A stretch of 64,000 bases of DNA from Cordilura impudica (taxonomy: Eukaryota > Arthropoda > Insecta > Diptera > Scathophagidae), in contig OY821519.1 in the NCBI GenBank assembly GCA_963682025.1, positions 104,294,480 to 104,358,479 on the forward strand, given 5' to 3'. Under the pieces are notes generated by a model. That model ran no database searches, had not been told where the DNA came from, and saw nothing but the letters and a program-made list of their open reading frames with translations. The translations under genes were made by a program, and so were the position numbers. Positions 56,896-64,000 of this stretch are shown here, in pieces (the stretch's first letter is position 1; each line of letters begins with the position of its first letter).

Positions 56896-57414
56896 AACCA
56901 GATGGTTTTAAATTATTACGGATTAAGTCAACAACTTTCAGATGATTTTCATAAACAGAAAACGGAGAATTTGGCGGAATGTATTATTAGTTTAAGCTAA
57001 AACACATATAATCTCACTATATAAACAATCGTTTAAGATAATATCTTCAGACAAAAATTTGTTTAGTATGGCAACCAATACACCGTGCACTGAGTTAGAA
57101 TGGACTGCTTTCTTGGATTAATTAAAAAATAGGTATCGTCAAAACTGTTGATGCCCAGTTTAAATATATATAATTCTACATCTTTTATCGTTAAAATTAA
57201 TGTCAAAGGTACTCTGGTGTTTTGGTAGTGAAACTTAAAAGTCAGACTTTATTAAATTTTTTTGTGCAAAAAAGGCTGAAAAAAGTGAAAATCGCCTTGT
57301 AGAAAGTATTTCAATAGTAAACAACTTTGCTATGAAACCATCAAGTTCAGGTTATTTTGAAAATATTTCGCTAACATTTGTGCATTAAAATGTGTGCGCA
57401 TGTGTTTTAGTTTT
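56896..57414. other. Spacer
   Basis: No ORF or repeat end recognised. It may include the N-terminal part of the adjacent LINE's endonuclease in decayed form: TTACGGATTAAGTCAACAAC on the minus strand is not decisive. Confidence 0.3.
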
Positions 57415-58205
57415 TATACCCTATACCACTATGTGGTTTGGGTATAATGACTTTGTGCTACTGTTTGTAACAACCAAAAATATTTGACCTACACCCATCT
57501 TTAATTATACCGATCGAATCGGAATCACTATCTGATTCGATTTAACGATGTCCGTCCGTCCGTCTGTGTGCCCATGTAAAGATTGTAATCAAACTGCAGG
57601 TCGCAAATAAAAATATTTTTTGACGAAATTTGGTATTTGATCTTTTATCGGTCATGGGATGAACGCTATTGAAATTGGTGAGAATCGGTCCATGTTCAGA
57701 CCTAGACCCCTTACAAATGACCCCTATGAAATCAACATATATTGCCATAATATCCAAATTATCATATAAATCTTAGTTAAATTGGGTTTGTATGTATATA
57801 TTACATCCATTAATCAGTTGTCCAAAAATGATATCTATTGGACAACTCTTAGTCATAGGACCCATAAAGAACTACTTCCCGATCTTCACTTAAATCTATC
57901 AAAACACAAAAATATTGCACTGATTCTTCTCAAATTTTGTTTGTATATAATCTTGCAAAATACAAGAGACTTTACCAAACATGGTCAGGATCGGTCCATT
58001 TTTAGGCCTAGTGCCCATATAGATATAGCATCCGATATGAACTTTTTCATATCTGCAGCCGAAAAAATTAATAAAAATCCCACTCAAATTTGGTTTATGC
58101 TTATTTTCTATATCCAGTTAGTTGGGCCTGAGAGATAGGGTCTCTAAACGCATTGTATAGGGTATCGTATAGACCGACTATAATGACTAAAATTTTCTTA
58201 CTTTT
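57415..58205 (+). repeat. mini-me-like element, full-length, plus orientation
   Basis: Begins TATACCCTATACCACTATGT and ends GTATAGGGTATCGTATAGAC CGACTATAATGACTAAAATT TTCTTAC. All internal boxes are present, with a short (GTCC)3 tract. In the terminal palindrome TAGTCGGTC is deleted, leaving only ACCGACTATA, so the hairpin is lost in this copy. Confidence 0.85.
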
Positions 58206-58611
58206 TGTTATTTATATTGCAAGTGAAAGAAAAAAACTAGAATTTTTATAATTTAAGTGCACATATAGTTATTATTCGTGTCTCATTCATGTAGTAATTT
58301 GTAGTTGATTGTAAAGATGGTACATCTATTATATTGCAAAATTTTACGCTGCCTTTTTTGCACCTTTTATAAGCTATACATCTTTTTATACAAGAAATTA
58401 TCAAGAAATCATACTGATCCCGCAACTACGGCTATTGCCTATGTTTTGTTGTTTACGATTACGGAAAAAGAAGAGTAACTGAAACAAAAAAAGAAATTGA
58501 GAGAATCGGATTAATAGTTGACCAATGAATGATGGGAATACGGTAATATGCTTTTCCAAAACGCTGAAAAATCGGCCTAAACAACCAAAAATAGATTTTA
58601 ATTTAATAAAA
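58206..58611. other. Spacer between two mini-me-like copies
   Basis: AT-rich, no recognised coding sequence. Confidence 0.35.
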
Positions 58612-59085
58612 GCAAGTAAAGAAATTAAAGTCGGTCTAGCCCAACGATACCTTATGTCATGCGTTTAGAGACCCTATCTCTTAGGTCCAACTAATCAGAT
58701 ATAGAAAGTAATTATATACCAAATTTGAGGAGCATTGTTATTAAATTGTTTGCCTTCGGATATGAAAAAGTTGATATCGGATGCTATACTTATATGGGGA
58801 CTATGCCGAAACGTGGACCGATCCTCACCATATTTTGTCAAAGTCCAAATTTGAAGAAAAAAGCTGTGTAATATTTTGTTTTTTTTTTTTTTTTTTGATA
58901 GATTTAAGTGAAGATCGGGAATCAGATTCATTGGAGCGCTATGACTAAGAATTGTCCTATAGCGTTTATTTTTGGACTGCGGATAAATGGACGTAAAAAA
59001 TATATACAACCCCAATTTGACCGAGATCTATATGATAGTGTTGATATAATGTCATAGGGGCATTTGTGTAGGGACTAGGTCTCAA
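58612..59085 (-). repeat. mini-me-like element, minus orientation, partial
   Basis: Begins GCAAGTAAAGAAATTAAAGT, then CGGTCTAGCCCAACGATACC (palindrome and TATAGGG repeat decayed), TCGGATATGAAAAAGTTGAT, a poly-T run and GATAGATTTAAGTGAAGATC, then ACCGAGATCTATATGATAGT. It stops before the (GTCC) core, at about 59085. Confidence 0.75.
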
Positions 59086-59189
59086 CAAGCGTCTGAAAAT
59101 TGAAACTTGTTTCGTTTTTTTTCAATAATTTTTTTCAATAATTTTAATGGTATTAACTAAAAAATAACTAAAAATTATCCGAATATAGC

Positions 59190-59700
59190 TTCCCTGAATT
59201 GATCTAAGAAAACATGCTGCTCTAAACAACCACTGAGCACCGCCACCAGCCTCTTTTAATATATTGTCACACTGCTTCTAATCAGATGCGATTCCTTCAC
59301 AACTTTCTCTATTTTTTCTGAAAATTTTTTTTTTTCGGACAAAATATCTCACAGTTTTTAACTTGTTTACTGAGCCAAGTCTCAGTGAATATAATAATAT
59401 CACTATTGAAGCCAAATCTGTTGCAATTAATTTTTGAAAGTTTTGAATTCATACTTACCACGTTTTGATACAAGATGTACATTCGTTTTTCGGATTTTGA
59501 TCAACGGATTTAGGAAGGCAAGCATTATCTTCTTCTTTGTTTATAAATCCATGTATTAGTGCGTTTTTAGTCCAAAAACAGGGTTAACGATTTCTTCAAA
59601 TATGTTTTCAAGAACAATTATTTTGAAGGATGCTCTATTTATTGAATTCATTTTGTTAATAATAATATCTTCAGGAATACAAGTTTGCATTTTAGAGATC
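59190..59700 (-). pseudogene. LINE fragment: ORF1 end and start of endonuclease
   Basis: Minus-strand reading gives MNFYVISKMQTCIPEDIIIN, MNSINRASFKIIVLENIF and EEIVNPVF (59.7-59.55 kb, ORF1-like tail), ACLPKSVDQNPKNECTSY (59.5 kb), then KLSKINCNRFGFNSDIIIFT followed by ETWLSK (59.43-59.35 kb), the SET/TET box of an endonuclease. The element then breaks off. CR1/Jockey-group by motif form; clade unresolved. Confidence 0.6.
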
Positions 59701-59789
59701 ACATAGAAATTCATCTCATCACCTGCTGTATCTTGTGTGAAACGGGTAGCACTAAAAAAATATTGCGCTTCTCAAGCTTATCAAGCTTT

Positions 59790-60940
59790 GTTTGACCGCT
59801 ATAAAAATTTTTATTTTTCAACAGATTTCTCTGAAACTCTGTACTCCAGAAAAGGTCGCCATATGCTTCGTACCGGCCACGCCTACTTTTAAGCTCACTT
59901 TTTGTATACAATTCATTTTCTGTTGTTTTGTATATTTGTTCGCTATACAAATTTTTATTTTTCAACGGATTTCTCTGAAATTTAATACGCACGATCTTTC
60001 TACTCCAGGGAAGGTTGCTATGTCCGTCGTTCCGGTCACGCATACTGCTACGCCCACTTTTTGTATACAATTCATATTCTGTTTTTGGAACATTTGTTCG
60101 CTACACAAATTTTTTTTAAACAGATTTCTCTGAAATTTGCTACGCATAATGCCTCTTCTCTAGGAAGGTCGCCATATTATTCTTGCCGGCCACGCCTACT
60201 TTTACGCTCACTTTTTATTCAAACTTCATTTTCTGTTTTTTGGTATATTTGTTCACTATACAATCTTTATATTTCAAGGGATGTTTCTGAAATTTGGTAC
60301 ACACGATTTCTATAGTCCAGGGAAGGTCACCATATGCTTCTTACAGGCCACGCCTACTTTGCGCCTGCTTCTATGTATATAAAATTTATTTTTTCCTTTT
60401 ATTTGTTTCTTTGTTTGATTGCTATACAAACTTTTTTTTTCAATGGCTTTCTCTGAAATTTGGAAAACGTGATCTCTCTACTCCAGCGAAGGTCGCATTA
60501 TATATGTGACCTTCTCCGAGAAAAGGCACTTAGTGTGTGAAAATTAAGTTTTGAGAAAAAAACGCATTTAAAGTTTCTAAACCCTTTTATGTACCAGAAT
60601 CCATCGTTTTTGACACAACCCGATTTTTGACGCACTAGGTCCCTTTTATCGGAGATGGTCACATATCTTTCTTGCTACGCTTACATTTACGCCCACATTT
60701 TTATAAAATTCTTTTTTTGTTTTTTGGTATATTTGTTCGTTACAGTAATTTTTGTCTTTCATCGGCTTTCTCCGAAATTTAGTAAATATTCCAGGGAAGG
60801 TCGTCATATGATTTTTACCGACCACGATTTCTTTTACGCCCACTATTCATACAAATCTAATTTTTTTTTGTGTGGTATATTTCTTTGCTATACAAATTTG
60901 TATTTTTCAAGGGATTTCTCTGAAATTTGGTTTACACGGG
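59790..60940. repeat. Satellite-like tandem array, ~160-bp unit, about seven units
   Basis: Each unit carries, in order, CTATACAAATTTTTATTTTT, TTTCTCTGAAATTT, CTCCAGGGAAGGTCGCCATA, GGCCACGCCTACTTT and TATACAATTCATTTTCTG with TATATTTGTTC. TTTCTCTGAAATTT-like boxes fall near 59827, 59971, 60126, 60287, 60450, 60768 and 60914, a spacing of about 145-165 bp, except for one gap of about 320 bp that holds a MITE. Units differ by many substitutions, so the array is old. Open frames here are artefacts of repetition. Confidence 0.85.
60502..60666. mobile_element. MITE-like inverted-repeat element (~165 bp) inside the satellite
   Basis: Left arm ATATGTGACCTTCTCCGAGA followed by AAAGGCACTTAGTGTGTGA; right arm inverted reads ATATGTGACCATCTCCGATA followed by AAAGGGACCTAGTGCGTCA. 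The arms match over about 39 bp with 6 mismatches around a ~85-bp centre. It enlarges one inter-unit gap of the satellite array by about one unit length, showing that it inserted after the array formed. The target was probably TA/ATAT, but the duplication cannot be fixed. Confidence 0.7.
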
Positions 60941-61150
60941 AACAATTTCACGATGAACCAATTCCCCAAATCTAAAAAAGGTCCCCAAAAGAAATGAACA
61001 AATTCCCCATTTTTTTTTTTAAACGAAATAAAAAATTAACTCACTCCCCAAATTCATTCTTAAATTTTTACATATTTTTATTTAATAAGTTATGTTAAAT
61101 ATTTATCTACGATAAACGCATTTAAAATTAGTATTCTCTTCAAGAACATC
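60941..61150. repeat. Continuation of the dispersed repeat seen at 51.4 kb
   Basis: CACGATGAACCAATTCCCCA and AAATGAACAAATTCCCCATT, followed by AATAAAAAATTAACTCACTC, parallel the words at 51.4-51.48 kb. Forms the join between satellite and GC-rich tandem repeat. Confidence 0.5.
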
Positions 61151-61159
61151 ATTTCGGTG

Positions 61160-61480
61160 CGCGGAAGCTACTCGCATGCGGAACACAGCTTAGCTTGAAT
61201 ATCGGAATGATCTGAAAAATATATTTTGGCGATTAAAATAAGTTGATGAGAACTGCGCGGCAGTACGGGTGTAGCCGCCAAAAGCGAGATGCGGCGCGCG
61301 GACGCAGAAGCGACGCGCTCTCCGAGCACAGCTTAGCTATAATATCGGAATGATCTGAAAACTATATTTTGGCGATTAAAATAAGTTGACAACAACTGCG
61401 CGGCAGCACTGATGTGGGTGCCAAACGCGCGCAAGCTGACGCGACTCACTCGCGGAACACAGCCCAGTGAAAAGTCTTAT
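61160..61480. repeat. GC-rich ~140-bp tandem repeat, 2.3 units
   Basis: ACACAGCTTAGCTTGAATAT and GCACAGCTTAGCTATAATAT, each followed by CGGAATGATCTGAAAA and TATATTTTGGCGATTAAAAT, start at about 61184 and 61327. A third, diverged start (CACAGCCCAGTG) is at 61458. CpG-rich blocks (GCGGCGCGCGGACGCAGAAG) separate the AT-rich halves. Much the most GC-rich patch in the window. Confidence 0.8.
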
Positions 61481-61585
61481 GATAAATTTTATCTACGTAT
61501 GTGAAATAATTACCTGGTGATCAAAATAGGCTACACATATACTATTAGCAGTTGCTTAGAGAAACCTTGCGGCAAAATTTTAAAC

Positions 61586-61690
61586 GTCGCATTAGTTTTT
61601 AATTTTTGAAACTTCTATGAATTTGACTTCTCTGCTCAATGATGATCACCTATTGAATGAAGTAATTCAATTTTTAAAAGTTCGGATTTC
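61586..61690. repeat. Copy of the 51.07-51.18 kb repeat
   Basis: ACGTCGCATTAGTTTTTAAT, TTTTGAAACTTCTATGAATT and TGAATGAAGTAATTCAATTT match 51071-51175 in the same orientation. Confidence 0.65.
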
Positions 61691-64000
61691 TTTCTAAGTA
61701 CTCAGCGCCTGGTAAGCATAGTGAACCAGTTTTCAAGTCAAAGGCCTTTGCATTCTGGGCAAGACCGGGTAAAAGCAGCTAGTAATTAATAAAAAAGTGC
61801 AAAACGGTTATTGCCTTGCATAAGAACAGTTTAATTAATGTGAGGTTTTTCAATTTAATATAAGCACACATTTTTACAATTCTTTACAAAAGGTGGTGTA
61901 GGGTCAAGAAAGTATGAAGACTAGTCATCCTAATGAAGACTACATTGTAACAAAATTGCATGATTTTGTATGACCTCTTTCTATGTAGGCTAAATAATCG
62001 GTATGTATATATTTTATTTTCAAAACTTCATCTCATTTTCTTAATTTGTGTTATGGTTACTATCCGGAATTTTATTTCTAGCATTTTAAAAAAGAAATAT
62101 TTTTAGAAAATTAGTTTTCACGTTGCACTAACAATGATAACAAATTTTTCGTGCACAAATAAACCACCTACAATTATTTTCTATTGCGGGATGCTAGTTA
62201 TCATATGACTGTAGTAAAATTTGTGGAATAGATTTCATAAAAAAACATGCGTTAATTACAAATTCTGTTGCATGGAACATTGTCAATTAAACTTTTATAA
62301 ACACGTTAGGTTAATCTATTTTCATGGGGGTAATCAAAATACCACATTGGCTTTTGTGTGTTCAAATCAAATTGTTTTGCAAATATTTGCATATGAAAAT
62401 AAATCAGTTAAATAAGGCGTGTAACATATTCATTTTCATCCTTATAATAATTGCTAAAAGTTTTGTATGTGCGAGAAAAAAGGTAAACCTGAAAAACAAT
62501 TATCGTCGCACATTTACCACATACTTTGTAAATTACGTGAATAATATGTAATCATGATTATGGCGTTAACCTGAAAACGTGTACCATCATGCTCACTTAC
62601 AAGATACGCAAGCACAGTCTAACCCCAAAGAACCATGAAAAAAAAACACCCGTAATAGAACGTTCTTTGTAATCTTCATGTATACTATGTACTTATTGAC
62701 TACATAAGTATATATTTACTTAACGCACGTATAAAAAAGTAAGACATTTTTACACTTTTCTATTTCAGGACATGCAAGAAAACATCAGCATATATACGTT
62801 TGTATTATTAGCTTCTTATATAGACTGCATTAAGTGTATTTGGTTTTCTTACTAATTTTGCAAAGTCATTAAATAATTTCAAGAAACAACACATCTATGA
62901 ACATCAAAACCACACTAGCACCCATATAAAGATAAGCAGAGCTGTTAAAGAATTGTTTGATTCATTCTCTTTTTATAAGCACTACTAATATGGTTGTCAG
63001 TTTGTCATTTTATAATGATCGGAATTAATGGTTTCTTGCAGAAAACTATAAATCTTTTATAATGAAATTCATACATATTTGGGCAATTCACAACGGGTGT
63101 TCTATCGTTGTATCTGTTGTATCGTGTATTACTTTAAAATAGTGTAAAATTGGTGTTGGTAATATTCACTTAAAAATCTAATACAACTATACAACTTCAT
63201 ATGCTATGTTTAAAAAAATGTTGTATGGTGTATAATAGCATTTCAGTACCAATTGAATGCTCGTGTTTATGATAAAGGAAAAATAATTACAATTTTACCA
63301 ACTTAGATAACTAAAAAATATAAAATGCCAAATAACGGAAATACATTGGTAAGTTTATCTACAATATTAATTGGCAAGGCGATTTTTTGTGACCGATATA
63401 AGTTACATAGATTTATCCCGATTTGGACAAAAAATTTATCATTCGAAAGGTATTTCTTTTTAGCTGTTACCCAGATTTACAGATTTTCTTCGTCTGGAAT
63501 ATTTTTTGGAGTTATGATCGTTTAAAGTTGTTTATTAAATATTTATTAAATTTGTTAATGCGTTTGTGTTAATGTGTTGAGTTTGTTTGTTATCTTCATT
63601 TAAAATGAGTTGAATTGTGAAGCATAACTTTAGGGTCTGTATTAAATGAAAAAATAAAATTTGCTAGAATTTGCACTCGAATTTCGAGTCCTGGAATCTG
63701 CTGGTAAAAATTAATGGTTACATGCATATTAAATATATGTATTTTCACCTTTCAGTCTCAACCAAAACGCATTACTTTTTAATGGGAAAATCCGGAATTC
63801 GAGGTATGTATTATTGCATGTCTGTGTCAATGAATATGAATTGTATTATTGCGAAATTCTGATGGACGTAGTCGCACGATGTGGTTGTATTTAATACTTT
63901 ATGTTGTCGTACGCTTGACTTAGGTTGCGTCAGAAGGTGAATCAAAATTAAGATTTTCATCACCTAAAAATTAAGTTATTTTAAAAATGAAAACCAAAAA
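61691..64000. other. AT-rich terminal region, no gene recognised
   Basis: Both strands were read. Short frames (62221-62551, 63325-63525 and 63671-63862) lack domains, signals or splice context. No repeat family from elsewhere in the window is present. It may be the beginning of less repetitive DNA. Confidence 0.4.

Noticed and set aside
57782..58138. 118-codon frame and similar frames at 30.2-30.5, 53.9-54.2 and 54.9-55.4 kb
   Set aside because: They recur only inside mini-me-like copies, in different frames and with stops in sister copies, so the family is non-coding.
59711..60975. Several open frames of about 100 codons on both strands
   Set aside because: All lie in the ~160-bp tandem array and repeat the same words; open frames follow from the repeat, not from selection.
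1..64000. LTR retrotransposon or endogenous retrovirus
   Set aside because: No long terminal repeat pair, protease or integrase motif found. The long direct repeats near 35 and 40 kb encode LINE endonuclease and transposon arms.
1..64000. Bacterial-type features (operons, CRISPR, riboswitches)
   Set aside because: Composition, introns and element types are insect-like; tandem repeats lack unique spacers and look like satellites.

Overview
This 64-kb window looks like repeat-dense nuclear DNA from an insect, most likely a higher (calyptrate-like) fly. Base composition is very AT-rich. Almost every recognisable coding stretch belongs to a transposable element. A pan-dipteran style repeat with a (GTCC)n tract (mini-me/DINE-like) recurs about a dozen times, and one transposase gene contains short GT-AG introns. 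I found no convincing host protein gene, no rRNA or tRNA gene and no CRISPR array. The window could be an intron, a large intergenic region or heterochromatin. All product calls come from reading motifs by eye; no database search was run. Boundaries can be off by a few bases.

Layout. 0.2-1.3 kb: relic of a LINE (non-LTR retrotransposon). 2.3-6.7 kb (+): nearly full-length but frameshifted LINE with a degenerate PHD-like finger in ORF1. 7.9-10.5 kb (-): the best-preserved gene, an uninterrupted 817-codon endonuclease/reverse transcriptase ORF from a young, 5'-truncated LINE. 10.58-14.31 kb: a complete 3.7-kb DNA transposon with perfect 15-bp ends, about 0.5-kb long inverted arms, a 10-bp target duplication and a broken, intron-containing transposase (-). 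16.0-19.0 kb (+): 5'-truncated LINE with a hairpin and (AAAT)n tail. 19.2-19.35 kb: transposase tail related to the 10.6-14.3 kb element. 21.8-22.8 kb (-): RNase H-bearing LINE end with a (CCTAA)n tail. 23.4-26.8 kb (-): another LINE relic. 29.0-33.4 kb (-): LINE cut in two by a mini-me-like element.

34.9-50.0 kb is a nest. A LINE (+, called LINE H here) is cut into pieces by four things: a long-TIR DNA transposon of CACTG-ended type (37.28-40.11 kb, with a second partial copy at 35.15-35.78 kb); a LOA-like LINE (41.735-44.160 kb, -) with an 11-bp target duplication; a 144-bp (CCTAA)-tailed insertion inside that LOA-like copy, with a 9-bp duplication; and a 4.6-kb unrecognised segment (44.52-49.14 kb) bearing arrays of CGTTGTC/AATTGAC motifs. 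Order of insertion can be read from the interrupted reading frames.

51-59 kb is dominated by mini-me-like copies in both orientations, including head-to-head and tail-to-tail pairs, plus a transposase relic and a deletion-riddled second copy of the 8-10.5 kb LINE. 59.8-60.9 kb is a satellite-like array of about seven ~160-bp units, itself invaded by a ~165-bp inverted-repeat MITE. 61.15-61.5 kb holds a GC-rich ~140-bp tandem repeat. 61.7-64.0 kb shows nothing I can assign.

Functionally the window is a graveyard: autonomous LINEs supply reverse transcriptase, DNA transposons are all broken, and the non-autonomous families (mini-me-like, MITE, CCTAA-tailed fragment) depend on enzymes supplied elsewhere. 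Only the 8.05-10.5 kb ORF is intact over its length, and it lacks the front of its endonuclease domain.
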